From Amaurobius ferox (lineage: Eukaryota > Arthropoda > Arachnida > Araneae > Amaurobiidae): a stretch of DNA of 64,000 nt. Each line of letters begins with the position of its first letter. Position 1 is the stretch's first letter. The stretch is taken from assembly GCA_951213105.1 (NCBI GenBank), contig OX578152.1, positions 71,494,680 through 71,558,679 on the forward strand. The letters run 5' to 3'. Positions 25,900 through 41,596 of the stretch are shown here, one piece after another. The notes below the pieces were generated by a model that did not search any database, was not told the origin of the DNA, and was given only the letters and a program-made list of their open reading frames with translations. Both the position numbers and the translations under genes were made by a program.

Positions 25900-26584
25900 C
25901 CCTTTCGGGACGATTGGCACGCCCGCGTGTTGGCTGCGAACTTGCATTCAAGGATGGATGGCACACACTCGTGACGGAGGAAAGTTTACCGTAAACGGAG
26001 AGTGGCACGCATGCGTGCCTTCATGTGGAACGTTTTAATTTGTCTACTAGATGGCGTTAAATGTCCGTGGAACTAACTTCAATGTATTTTGCAGATGCAT
26101 GACCTTGGCATAAGGAGGATCCAATGAATTATTTCTCCATTTGGAGCGGTGAAACATGATTTTGTAATATAAACAGACAGAGTAATTCTCGCAGCATCAA
26201 CAATTTTATAATTGAGTTTCGGGTGTTGTTTTTATTTCAGCATTATGATTTTGTTGGTGAATCATAGGAATATAAGAGAGTATTTTTTTTGTTTGGGTTT
26301 TAGAGGCAGTGAAATTATTCGTTTATTTCGGATAAAAGAATGGGAGCAACTAACGAGTATTTTGTATTCAGATTTGTATGAAAAATATACATCAAATAGA
26401 AAATAAATATTTCTTTTATTCCTGAAAAAAGTAGATTTCTGTGTGGAATAGGTGATTTTTAGTGAATTTTTTTCGAGAGTTAGGTTTAGCGCAAAAAATT
26501 TGTTGTCCTTTGGAAACAGTTCGGAAGCGAAGCGCTCCATCTTTTGGGTCGCGGTAGCTCCGGAATGCCACCGTCGCGAAAGGG
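25900..26584 (-). mobile_element. piggyBac-type MITE, copy 1
   Basis: A 685-bp element starting CCCTTTCGGGACG and ending CGTCGCGAAAGGG, flanked by TTAA on both sides (25896-25899, 26585-26588). TTAA target sites and CCC ends are the piggyBac signature. It matches the copy at 42575-43255 in the opposite orientation: both contain a frame reading LRFRT and KPNSRKKFTKNHLF, which is repeat-derived and not a known protein. Confidence 0.85.
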
Positions 26585-26855
26585 TTAAAAAAGGATACTC
26601 CACATGATGTTGCTAAATAGATGTTCATTGTAATAGTAATGAACATGTGAACTCAATCAAGCAGGAGCAGAAAATTGCCCTTACATGATTTTCTTTCTTC
26701 ATATGATAAATTGATCACAGCACTTTCCACACAGTAAGAACCTGATGTAAAATTAAGATAAAATTAAAATATTCGGTATGGATGGTTATGAGTAAGAAAT
26801 TACCATTTTGTGATCTTATTTTCTTTTTCTTATAAAAGCATGTGAACTTACCTTT

Positions 26856-26905
26856 TTAGATAATACCCTTATAATACCCTTATAGGTAATACCCTTATAG
26901 ATAAA
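26856..26905. repeat. Short tandem repeat of TAATACCCTTATA
   Basis: Three imperfect copies of a unit like TAATACCCTTATA in the CUL2 intron. Confidence 0.6.
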
Positions 26906-28174
26906 CAGGGGTCTTAAGTAAGATTCTTAGTGCCCAAAGGCTAATTTTATAATTTCATACACTCTATGAGCCAAAATATAAATAAAAGTAGTTTTTAAGT
27001 ATCAGCATCATTGCTATATGTCTGTCTGTTTAACACATAAAATGTTGTCCTCTTTTATACCTAAAAAAAGCACACATTTGTCTGATTTTTCAAACTTTGA
27101 TACAGAGTAAGCAAATTTCATTCCAGCCAGGTACATGCTATAAATATTTTAGCTTTTTGCCCTTCTGGCTGGATTTGCAGTTGACGCAATAGTGTGGTAC
27201 CACTGTGTTAAATTTAAATTAATCTATACTATTAGAAGGTATGCCCGTCAAATGAATTAAAAAATTTGCAAAACGTTAGCTCCCATCCGCTTACCAGCAG
27301 CACTTGCGCTCTTACTATTTACTGACACTTGAGAGTCATGCACCTCTCTCAATCAATATTATTATTTCTTATAAGACTCCATATTGAAATATACATACTA
27401 TATTATGCTCAAACAAGAAAGATCAATCATGTATAAAGCATTGATTATGAAACACTTTCCAACTGAAATGTAATTTTATTTAAACATCTTTAAAATGCAA
27501 TACATTCAGCGGTGATATTTTTATAATTATCACAGCACTACAATAATTTATTATATTTGAAAACTGCATCGAAAATAAATGAACTTTATTCAAATAACAT
27601 CATCGAAATATAAATCGCCTAGCTCTCTCTGTAAAAGCAGTAAATATTTCATTCATGAACTTTTCCCCATTCCTTTCATTCAGCGGCAATATTTTTAAAA
27701 TTATCACAATACTACAATAATTTATTTTGCTTAAAAACTTAAAACCATGGAGGTATAAGTACTTTCTAACTCCATGCGTAAAACTTCATCGAAAAAGCAT
27801 ACTATAGAATCGTCTGCTTCTCTATGTAACATCAATGACTGTTTCATCCATATGAGTTATATTGCAGACTCCAGAGCAAAATAATTTTGTGTTAAAGAAA
27901 TTCAGCAATTCTTATACAACTCATCTTACAACTTGATGTGTTTACATTCTCCATATGTGAAAATTCGGCTTCATTTTAGAAATAATCAAAGTTTGGTGAT
28001 CATTTAAATTCGAAAATATTGTAATTGTGTTGGAACAGTATATAGATGCACAGAAAAATATAAAAAATAATGTATTTTTAGGATGGATGCAAGACTAAAT
28101 ATAAATTAAAAAGAACTTTAAAAATCATGATTTTGACACAAGATGGATGCCATATTTTATTTTAAAGTGGGTCA

Positions 28175-28552
28175 CTTGATCTCTTTATATAAATGGGTGC
28201 GATTATTATTTTAATTTTTGTTTAAAAACTACCAAACATATTTTGCTGAAATTTGTTTTATATATTTTATGGAATAATTTGAACATTTCCTAAAATTTTC
28301 GAAGGAATTTGTGAGTTTTAAATTTGTTTAAAAAATGTTTTAAAAATTAGGTCCCATAAGGTTCTTGATCTCTTTATATAAATGGGTGCGATTATTATTT
28401 CAATTTTTGTTTAAAAACTACCGAACATATTTTGCTGAAATTTTTTTTATATATTTTATGGAATAATTTGAATATTTCCTAAAATTTTCAAAGCAATTTG
28501 TGAATTTTAAATTTCTTTAAAAAATGTCTGAAAAATTAGGTCCCATAAGGTT
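28175..28552. repeat. 189-bp tandem duplication
   Basis: Two adjacent units starting CTTGATCTCTTTATATAAAT at 28175 and 28364, differing by scattered substitutions, each ending near AGGTCCCATAAGGTTC. AT-rich, non-coding, within CUL2 intron 25396-30062. Confidence 0.85.
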
Positions 28553-28760
28553 CAGTGTATTTCATTTTTTTAACCCGGGTTCAATCCAAAACTAATTGGG
28601 TGACATTATCCATTTAGATTTCTGTTTGTCCCACAGACCGTCTCAACAACATACTAAAATTTCATTTTGATTAAGTCATTTTTACAGCAGTTATTATGCG
28701 AACAGAATGAACAAAGTTATAAACACTTTTCAACTATGTTGTAAAGTGTTAACATAATGT
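28541..28760 (+). repeat. Dispersed repeat shared with 62970-63251 (opposite strand)
   Basis: The block from TCCCATAAGGTTCAGTGTA through CCCACAGACCGTCTCAACA to CAACTATGTTGTAAAGTGTT matches, with many differences, the reverse complement of about 62970-63251. No coding content was recognised. It partly overlaps the end of the 189-bp duplication. Confidence 0.65.
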
Positions 28761-30062
28761 ATCTGTCACCAAACAGTGGAACTCGCTTAAATTTAAATAT
28801 ATTAAATATATCAAATTAATAATTAGCACAAAGTGATGGGGATTATCAAAGGAATTGACAAATATCAAAGGAATTTTACAAAATATTGAATTTTCATCAA
28901 TTATATGCCATTTTATCAAATTGCCATTATTTTAAAAAGTTGCCTAGTTTGTTGCTAAGTAGAACAGTCGAAATGACAGACAAGCCATTCCAAAATATCA
29001 ATACATTGCTATCTCCCAAACAAAACACAATAAATTTCATTGATTTAGGTAGGATAACTTTTATCAATTTGGCAACATTTTTATCGATTTGGTGACATTT
29101 TAGTCAATTTGGTAAATTTAAAAAGGTTGCCAATGTTGGCAATATCCACCAACTTTATCACCCAAGTTTTCACTAACATTATGTATGAAGAAATGGACTG
29201 ATTTAACTTGAACTTAATTTTGCAAAATATTGAATTTTGATCAATTAGGCATTATTTTCACTAATTTTGTGATATTTAATCAATTTGGCGACATGTTTGT
29301 TAATTTGGTTATATTTCTGATACTACAACTACATTCTTTCTATGGTTCTATAGAGTAATCTCATCCATTTTTTGATTTTTGGGGACAAAGTTTCAAGGTT
29401 ATTGAGATGTTAATAAAAATGCAAATTTAAACTTTTTATAAAAATGGCATTGTGCTGATGATTTTTTCTGAAACATTATTTGAAGAAAATTATATGTTTC
29501 TTAGCAGCAGATTTAAATTAAATATATTTATATGGCAGGCAATTTTCATATAATTTATCTGATTAAGTAATAAAAATTGATTGCGGTATTATATTTTTGA
29601 TTGAGTTATATCAGTTATGCCCTTGGCATATAAGATTATAAAAGTTATTGATATTTTCTTAAGTGATCTATTTTACTTCGGTGCAGAGTTTTCAAATTCA
29701 TATATTTTCTATTGTGCTTAACCTATTGTTGTGGCAGAATAAAAAATAGTAGTGGTATATTCTCTGCTACCATGTTAGTCTTCATTTTAGCATATGTTGA
29801 CAAAACTTTATATTGATTTTATATTTCGGATTTGCCTTTGTAGATAATTTGGTATACAAAGTATAGATTCTTATACTTATTTTTTAGGGGAATACAATTC
29901 AATATTTTAATTTAATTTTTTGAAGTAATTTTTTTTGGAATACTATACATTTTGCACATATTTTATGTCATGAACATTTTTAGGTATATTATCTGGCATT
30001 TAATATTTCTAATAAACATAATTCATTTTTATGAAATAATCCCTCCTTCCATTTATTTACAG
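28761..30062 (+). other. CUL2 intron, AT-rich, with an old repeat
   Basis: About 29040-29180 is a diverged relative of the repeat at 720-890 (ATTTGGTGACATTTTAGTC, GTTGCCAATGTTGGC). Nothing else was recognised before the acceptor at 30061-30062. Confidence 0.55.
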
Positions 30063-30259
30063 CTGAACTCAAACTATGCTACTCAAAAAAGCATTTTATT
30101 GTCACAATGAGCACCTACCAGATGGCTATACTCCTCATGTATCAGAATTCTGACACACTCACCTACATTGAGCTGCAAGAAAATACGAAATTAAATGATG
30201 AGCAGTTAGTTAAGCAAGTACAAAGCCTTATAGAATCTAAGCTTCTTCTGACTGACAAT
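30063..30259 (+). CDS. CUL2: CUL2 exon: alpha/beta region and first winged-helix
   Basis: 197 bases (phase 1/0), with acceptor TTTACAG and donor GTAAGT at 30260. The peptide begins AELKLCYSKKHFIVTMSTYQ, continues MAILLMYQNSDTLTYIELQE and ends IESKLLLTDN. The TYQMA.LL segment followed by a short winged-helix is the usual layout between the cullin alpha/beta sheet and the RBX1-binding region. Confidence 0.94.
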
Positions 30260-32602
<2,343 letters not shown>

Positions 32603-35065
32603 TAAAGGTTGAGTTATTCAAATAGTGATTACGCTGTTAACCCTTTTGCTATTGGTGTCTGTGATCATAAACACTGATAGCAATTTATGAAAAAAATGTA
32701 AACAATTGACAATTGTTACAAATGTTTTTTTTATAATTTGCATCTACATTTAAACCATTATCATTGTATATATTTTTGTTATAAGCAGGCATATTGATAA
32801 AGCATTCTTTAGTTCTTGAGAATCCATTCTAAGTTCCAATAAACGAAATTTAAAGAATGCTTTAATAATACACCTGCTTATAATGACAACAAAAACACAT
32901 CTCGCCAGGCCACTGTGTCTCGGATCCAGAAGTACCTGTGTACCAAATTTCAATACTGTATGACTCTTAGACTTCCTGCTACATACTGTAAATACTCATA
33001 GATAGTTATCTTCTTTTATTATGTACAGCTGTACTCTCGCAAAATAGCTGCAATCTAGGCATCTGTGAAATTTTTAAAGATAGGAGTCTGAAAATAACAA
33101 TTGAATTGGCACTTACTGAGACTTATTTCAATTAAAATCCATCAGTTTCATTATATATAGCAGCAAAGCTGGATATTGAATATTTTTTTAAACTTTCGTA
33201 CAACAATAGTTATTCATACAATGGCTATTAATATCTGATGTAATAGCAAGCTTGAACACTTGAACACTTTAAAAAAGTTTTATAATTTAAAAATGTGGAA
33301 AAAGGGCTTCAAAGTGTATTAGTTCAGCTCTAGATGCTACTCTGTTAAAAACCTCGGACCTATAAGTGTGGTAGATATTGGGCAGCATCGTGGACAAACA
33401 CAAATAGATTCTTCCTTTTATTATAGATGAAAAATTGGTTGTACTGTGTCAGTCCTATCAGTAATTTATCTGTGATTTAAAGTAATGTGATAGTCATCGA
33501 AATAAAAAGATTACCCCTACAAACACTAAACATCTCTACCACTCCAAAACAAATTAAAAACATTCTTAATGTTAACACGCATTTTAAATACAAATTTTTT
33601 ATTTGCTGAAATTCATAAAATTACTCAATTAACTTTTATTTTAAAATATCCATATTCAATTAAGCTATTTAGAATGTATTTATTTGCTTTTAAAATTATA
33701 ACAAAGGTCATCATTTATAATAATTTTTTTTAAATTAAAAAATATTCACTAAAAAGGAAATATGATCTCAAATTAAGGGAAATTGTTGATGTGATACCAG
33801 TGCAGTGATATTTTGCTTTGGGTGAGCTACATTCAATTATGGGATATAAAAACAAGGAATAAAATGTATTATTATAAAACATTAAATACTACAGTTGGGC
33901 CCTTTTATACATAAATTCCAAACTTCTATTTTTCTTTGCAAACACATTGACATTTTTGGGGAAATTAAGAGTTTTTTGCATATTTGCAAGAAGTTCTTAT
34001 TTCTTATATTTGAAGAAAACTTTCTAAGATACAACAAAGTTTTGTATCTGTACTACTAGATGGCAGCATCATCACATATCAATAAGCATTTGACAGATTG
34101 CTTCTCTAATCAGAATTATTTTGTGCTAATTAGACTTGTAATTGAAATAAGCACTAATCATAAATGCATTTAATATTTAATTTCACTTCCTAACAGATTT
34201 GCAGGAAAAATATTGAATTTTCAGATGATAAAATTGGGCGAACAGTGAAATTATTATGGAGCTATTACCATGCATTTAAACAGCAGACTATGAAGCAATG
34301 CTCATTTTGCTTTTGATTCTGCTGGCACTGACATCATAAGCACATCAAGCAACATCGATATCAGGACGGTTAATTTGAGCTTGGTTACCAATAATCTATA
34401 ATTAATCACTGTTTCAGAAATACAAATTCTGCTGAGATTTTATAGTAAAAAAAAAATAACATTTGAAATATTTCAATTTTTTTTTTTAAACTGATGTTCG
34501 GTAAGCAATGTTTGCATTGCTCCATTGGACCACACACCTCTGTATGATACAGTACACCCATGACTACAAGAAAGATCTAATGCGTTACTGTTTTCTCACA
34601 ATGTGTAAATTTATTAATTTGCTGTAAACACCATATTATATATACAGTCAAACCCCTCTAAACGGTCACCCCTGAGATATGGTCACCCCGTTTTTACGGT
34701 CAGTTATAAATTCCCCGGCAGGAAACTCATTAACAATATGCACTTTGAACCCCTGATTAGCGGTCACCCTCAGATACGGACGCGGACACTATTTTAATGA
34801 TTCATTCCATTAGACTAAAACCTCTGTACGGACACAATCAAAATTTGAAATTTCTATATCAAAGATAGATTCCCAGAATAAATTGCAACTCACCTGAGTA
34901 AGAAAAACACCTGCGCCTACAACAATGGTCATTCTCTAGGGACATTAACAGCAAGCAATTCAAAAGGGAGATAAGGAGTAACGGGAACTCCCCCATTCCT
35001 CAGTCACAAAGGAGTGAAATCCACTTCAAGGGAAAAACTCGACTAAGACCACAAAGGGTACAGAA

Positions 35066-35440
35066 GTGGAATGCGTATGGTCGTTCGTGAGCGTATTATC
35101 GTCATTCATGGGCGTACTGTCTGAAGAATATGCTCCTATGGATGCAGATGTGATGATAGAAGAAAACAAAAGAGAAATATCCGATATTGTCAGGGAATTT
35201 GCAACAGAATCATCCGAAGAAGAAAGTGAGGAAGACGTCGAGTGTGAAGAGCAAGGAATCAGCATCAGAAATTACTCTGAAGTTTTTAAAGTGTTAGGCG
35301 GACTAAAGACATTTTCCTGTAAGCATAATGATGGAAAGGCATTAAATTTAGTCTCACAACTTAAAATAAACTTCAAAGGAGAAAGACTGGTGGCTAAAAC
35401 CCACCAAACATTAATTGATCAGTTCTTTCCCCGAAGGTAA
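35066..35440 (+). pseudogene. Tigger/jerky-type transposase C-terminal fragment
   Basis: 124 residues. The acidic ATESSEEESEEDVECEEQG is followed by NYSEVFKVLGGLKTFSC, then KALNLVSQLKINF and QTLIDQFFPRR. An acidic stretch, a helical DGKALNLVSQL-like region and a QT.I..FF ending are characteristic of Tigger/jerky transposase C-termini. The CENP-B-like DNA-binding and DDE domains are absent. The first ATG is probably not the original start. Confidence 0.7.
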
Positions 35441-35658
35441 ATAAATTCAATTTATACTACTGTACGTTTTTTGTATATGAGCTTACATGTTGTGAATTTA
35501 ATTGTTTTTATGAAGCAAATGTGCACGTTCGTCCCCAAGATCGCAGCTGGGGGCGGGACGGAGTTAACCCCCTGATGAAAGGAAATTTTAACACTGAAAA
35601 GGCACAAGGTAAAAATCTAATCGGGTATAGTATCAAAAACAATGTTCAACCTCGCTTC

Positions 35659-35689
<31 letters not shown>

Positions 35690-35695
35690 AAAAAT
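35659..35695. repeat. poly-C / poly-A tract
   Basis: A long C run followed directly by an A run. Homopolymers of this length are prone to assembly and sequencing error. Confidence 0.85.
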
Positions 35696-35777
35696 CAAAT
35701 TTCGTAAACTGTGTTTGTCAGTTATGTTCTTAAAAATCGGTATGTTTCAATATGAGGTTTTTTAAAACGATTAATGT

Positions 35778-35858
35778 CAAAAACCCAGACAACACGACTC
35801 GCCCTAGGGCACGAGCAGCAATTTGAGTGGCCGGAATAAAGAGGGGGCACCCGGGTTA
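35778..35858 (-). mobile_element. 81-bp hairpin-tail retroposon D (inside the Tigger element)
   Basis: The insert is bounded by AAAACGATTAATGT at 35764-35777 and 35859-35872. On the minus strand it reads TTCCGGCCACTCAAATTGC, GCTCGTGCCCTAGGGCGAG, TCGTGTTGTCTGGG and TTTTTG, the same layout as copies A-C with a longer 5' end. Its position dates it after the Tigger insertion. Confidence 0.7.
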
Positions 35859-36088
35859 AAAACGATTAATGTGTAATATTTGATCTAATTTAGAACGATC
35901 CTCTCTTTTACGGTCACCCCTCGTTTACGGACAAATTTTTCTGTCCGGAAAGTGACCGTAAATGGTTCCACTGTATATATTTTTAACTTTTTTTAAGTTC
36001 TGATTTTCACTTTATGTAATTTTTTTTCACCCTACAAATGGTACATCTTCAATAGGTTATGTATATATAATATAGTATTGTTCCTTGA

Positions 36089-38463
<2,375 letters not shown>

Positions 38464-38593
38464 GGCACTTCCAAGTTTTTAATCTACTAAAGGTGTTCAT
38501 GGAACTGAAAAATATTGGAGTTTGAAACTTTAAAATTTTGTTGCAGATACTTTTTAACTTGATTGTAAAAAGAGCCTTTCTTTTGCAGTGCAC

Positions 38594-38599
38594 AATAAA
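38594..38599 (+). promoter_or_regulatory. CUL2: CUL2 polyadenylation signal AATAAA
   Basis: First AATAAA downstream of the CUL2 stop, 131 bases after it, with a G/T-richer stretch following. This implies a short 3' UTR of about 150 bases. Other signals further on cannot be excluded. Confidence 0.6.
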
Positions 38600-39058
38600 A
38601 AATAGAAAATTATTCAAGCGCTGTGTCTGTTTACATCAGCATTGTATCATTGCAATGGAATTGTGCGATTTTACATTTTTCTATCTGATTGTTAGCCTGT
38701 GAATTAAAGGAAAGAAATGAAACTTTTGTGGTTGAAGGTGTTTTTCTTTTCTAGGAAATGTAAAAGAGAGTGGGATAAAAGGATTTTATGGTCAAATGAT
38801 ATGCTTTTTTTTTTACATAAACTATTTAAATCCATTGTTAAAATTTTGCAATGGGGAGTAAGTAATCCAAACAACTTTTTTATGTAAAACATTCAGCATT
38901 CGTTTTTATGTAATTTCTATTCTCAAGTGATCTAATATAGTATGCTGAAAGTAAGTAAATAGGTAACATAGTATGCTGAAAGTAAAGATCCATGGTGAAT
39001 ATAGACATACATTTTTATAGATTTATTTAAAAATAAAATCATGAAAAATGGCTCTGTG
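38600..39058. other. Intergenic, AT-rich, nothing recognised
   Basis: Sequence between the CUL2 poly(A) signal and the tandem repeat at 39059. A short ATAGTATGCTGAAAGTAA duplication occurs near 38937-38985. Confidence 0.6.
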
Positions 39059-39540
39059 GAGTCTGAGAACAAACACACTGGTAACAGATGGATTCAATAA
39101 ACGGTCATAACTCGGATTATATGTTTTCGAGTTAGACAAAAATTTTGAGACATTCTGCAGGTTGATAACTTTTGTTGTTTAAAATTAAAATCCCTGTAGA
39201 ATCCGAGAACAAACACACTGGTGACAGATGGATTCAATAAACGGTCATAAGTCAAATTGTGTGTTCTCAAGTTAGACAAAAATTTTAAGACATTCTGCAG
39301 GTTGATACCTTTTGTTTAAAATTATTGAAATTGGCAAAATAGATCCTGAGAACAAACACATTGGAGATAGATATAGTAGATTCAATAAATAGTCCTTCAA
39401 ATTTGAATTCATTCCTGATTTAGGCAAACATTTTGGGTTAATCTGTTTGAGATAGAAAAAAAAAATCATAAATAAGAATAAAAAAAAAATCATAAATAAG
39501 AATCTGAGAATATGCTGAAGGTAGTTATTAATTCAATAGT
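39059..39540. repeat. Degenerating tandem repeat, period about 142 bp
   Basis: Units marked by GAGAACAAACACACTGG and GATGGATTCAATAAACGGTC start near 39060, 39202 and 39343, with a more diverged fourth near 39501. Similarity falls off from left to right. Non-coding. Confidence 0.8.
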
Positions 39541-39620
39541 CATACTTCAAATTTGAAGTTTTTACAGGGATCCAAAATTTGAAATTGAATTTTTAATGCA
39601 TTTACACATTATAGGCATTG

Positions 39621-39730
39621 CCTACCCCACTGGGTTCCGGTCTAAATTGGGTGGCTCTTCCCGGCCGTCCAAACAGTTACCTTACACCTTTCTGGTAGGT
39701 CGGACGGTCTGGGGCTCAATAACAACAACA
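39621..39730 (+). mobile_element. 5'-truncated SINE insertion
   Basis: 110 bp of SINE 3' body and tail, from CCCCACTGGGTTCCGGTC to (AAC)n, flanked by the 15-bp repeat ACATTATAGGCATTG at 39606-39620 and 39731-39745. It lacks the tRNA-like head, as expected from incomplete target-primed reverse transcription. Confidence 0.9.
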
Positions 39731-39745
39731 ACATTATAGGCATTG

Positions 39746-40602
39746 TTGAATATAGCTCAACTATTCTTAGTGGGCAATTTTATGTATAACATTTTATCCT
39801 ATTGAGCTATCCATTAAATTCTCATGAAATTTTGTAGTTAGATGACTTTTTAACCTAATGCTGATTGAATTTTGATTCAAGTTGAAAGAATAGAAAAGAC
39901 CCTTCTTTTTTGCAATATAGTTTGTAAAATTCTTTAAAAAGGTTTAATGGAACAATATAAATGCTTAATAACTATATATAGTAAGTACTTATCAGAATAT
40001 TTTTATCATAAAAAAACATACATTCTCTCACAATGCTAGGATAAATAGATATATTAAAAAGTGAACTAACCCCATCCCACACAATAAAAAATAACTTCTA
40101 AAATGTCTGTTTAAAATGCACTACTGAGGATAAATTGTTCTTTTCTGTTTTTTTCATGTTGCCATCATTAAAAAACACCAAATGAAATTTTATATACTGC
40201 AAATTCAGTGTAATTTTAAATATTTTGTGTGGTAAAATGCATATACATATACATAGTAGAACTCACTCACAATAAGGATGCACGTAGCGAAATTCTTGAT
40301 TTAGCAAATAAATTATGAACTTTTAATTAGTACAATATAAGTCTGATTTGATCATTAAAAATGAGCTAATTTTAGCAATTTTTCAAATTTAAAGGCATGA
40401 AATAGTTAATAAACTTGATGAAAATAAAAAATATTAAAATAAGAGCAACAGAAAAAAATCTTAACTCTCTGACTTGATATATCTTAATTTTCTACTATTA
40501 TAATGGAAGTTTTCAATATGAAGGAATACTCTGAAATCGAGAATCATTTATTCTATTGAATGTGAAAACTGAAAGTATCTTTGCACAGAAAGTTGTTTCT
40601 CC
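39746..40602. other. Intergenic, AT-rich, nothing recognised
   Basis: No coding segment or repeat boundary was identified in this stretch. Confidence 0.6.
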
Positions 40603-40617
40603 ACATATCAAACTTCA

Positions 40618-40735
40618 GCCAACGGCCGTACCGTGCTGAAAACACCGGTTCTCATTAAATCACCGAAGTCAAGCAGCATTGGGTGCGGTTAGTACTTGGG
40701 TGGGAGACCACCTGGGAGCACCGTGTGCTGTTGGC
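40618..40735 (+). rRNA. 5S rRNA-like head of the composite SINE (not a genomic 5S gene)
   Basis: 118 bases starting GCCAACGGCCGTACC and ending GTGCTGTTGGC, whose ends pair as 5S helix I. Conserved 5S segments are recognisable: ACACCGGTTCTC, ATCACCGAAGTCAAGCAGC (A box region) and GGTTAGTACTTGGGTGGGAG (intermediate element/C box). Several differences from animal 5S are C-to-T or G-to-A changes, as in a decayed copy. Its place inside a retroposed unit argues against a ribosomal role. Confidence 0.85.
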
Positions 40736-40999
40736 ACATTTCGGGTGTGGTAGCCCGGTGGTTTGCTCGCTGGATTTGCACGCTGCCGCAACTGCCGCCA
40801 TGTTCATGCGGAGTACGATCACGTTAAACATGTGGGTCCGTAAGTACTTTCAAGAGGTTGGTGGTTGGGGAAGGAGGGTACGGTCCCTGTGGATGCCTCC
40901 CTCACTGGGTTCTGGTCTAAATTGGGTGGCACTTCCCGGCCGTCCAAACAGTTACCTTATACCTTTCTGGTAGGTCGGACGGTCTGGGTCTCAACAACA
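40618..40999 (+). mobile_element. Composite 5S-rRNA / tRNA-SINE retroposon
   Basis: A 382-bp insert bounded by a perfect 15-bp repeat ACATATCAAACTTCA (40603-40617 and 41000-41014). The first 118 bases are 5S rRNA-like and begin exactly at the 5S 5' end. Seven bases later a tRNA-SINE begins (GTAGCCCGGTGGTTTGCTCG is its A-box region). Compared with the SINE at 47736, about 30 bases with the B box (GGCCCGGGTTAGATTCC there) are missing. The body and (AAC)n tail are otherwise complete. Because the duplication encloses both parts, 5S head and SINE were inserted as one RNA-derived unit. Confidence 0.88.
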
Positions 41000-41596
41000 A
41001 CATATCAAACTTCAAAATCCCCTTTTTTATTTCATGCATTTAAAGCCGCAGGTGTCTAACTGATCAGTGGTGTAACCCTCCGCCAAAAGGGAGGAGTTGT
41101 CGCTGTTCAAATATTTTATACACCTTGACGCCTCCCTCACTGGGTTCTGGTCTAAATTGGGTGGCACTTCCCGGCCGTCCAAACAGTTACCTTATACCTT
41201 TCTGGTAGGTCGGACGGTCTGGGTCTCAACAACAACATATCAAACTTCAAAATCCCCTTTTTTATTTCATGCATTTAAAGCCGCAGGTGTCTAACTGATC
41301 AGTGGTGTAACCCTCCGCCAAAAGGGAGGAGTTGTCGCTGTTCAAATATTTTATACACCTTGATGCCTCCCTCACTGGGTTCTGGTCTAAATTGGGTGGC
41401 ACTTCCCGGCCGTCCAAACAGTTACCTTACACCTTTCTGGTAGGTCGGACGGTCTGGGTCTCAACAACAACATATCAAACTTCAAAATCCTCTTTTTTAT
41501 TTCATGCATTTAAAGCCGCAGGTGTCTAACTGATCAGTGGTGTAACCCTCCGCCAAAAGGGAGGAGTTGTCGCTGTTCAAATATTTTATACACCTT
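40892..41596 (+). repeat. Three 235-bp tandem units containing the SINE 3' end plus flank
   Basis: Units start at 40892, 41127 and 41362 with GA(T/C)GCCTCCCTCACTGGG and are nearly identical. Each contains the SINE 3' half, the right target duplication and about 110 bp of downstream flank up to TTTTATACACCTT. The array therefore arose after the composite SINE inserted, by duplication of a segment spanning the SINE/flank junction; GA(T/C)GC at both ends may be the microhomology used. The three short open frames are copies of one repeat frame. Confidence 0.93.

Larger units (their letters stand above)
34645..35973 (+). mobile_element. Tigger/pogo-like DNA transposon, internally deleted
   Basis: Ends CAGTCAAACCCCTCTAAACG and, reversed, CAGTGGAACCATTTACGG form imperfect inverted repeats rich in GGTCACC motifs, with TA target sites on both sides. 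It contains a transposase C-terminal fragment (35066-35440), a hairpin-tail retroposon (35778-35858) and a C/A homopolymer (about 35660-35695). Confidence 0.8.

Noticed and set aside
40618..40735. A functional 5S rRNA gene
   Set aside because: It sits inside a unit flanked by a single target duplication with a SINE, has many changes at conserved positions and lacks a T-run terminator after its 3' end.
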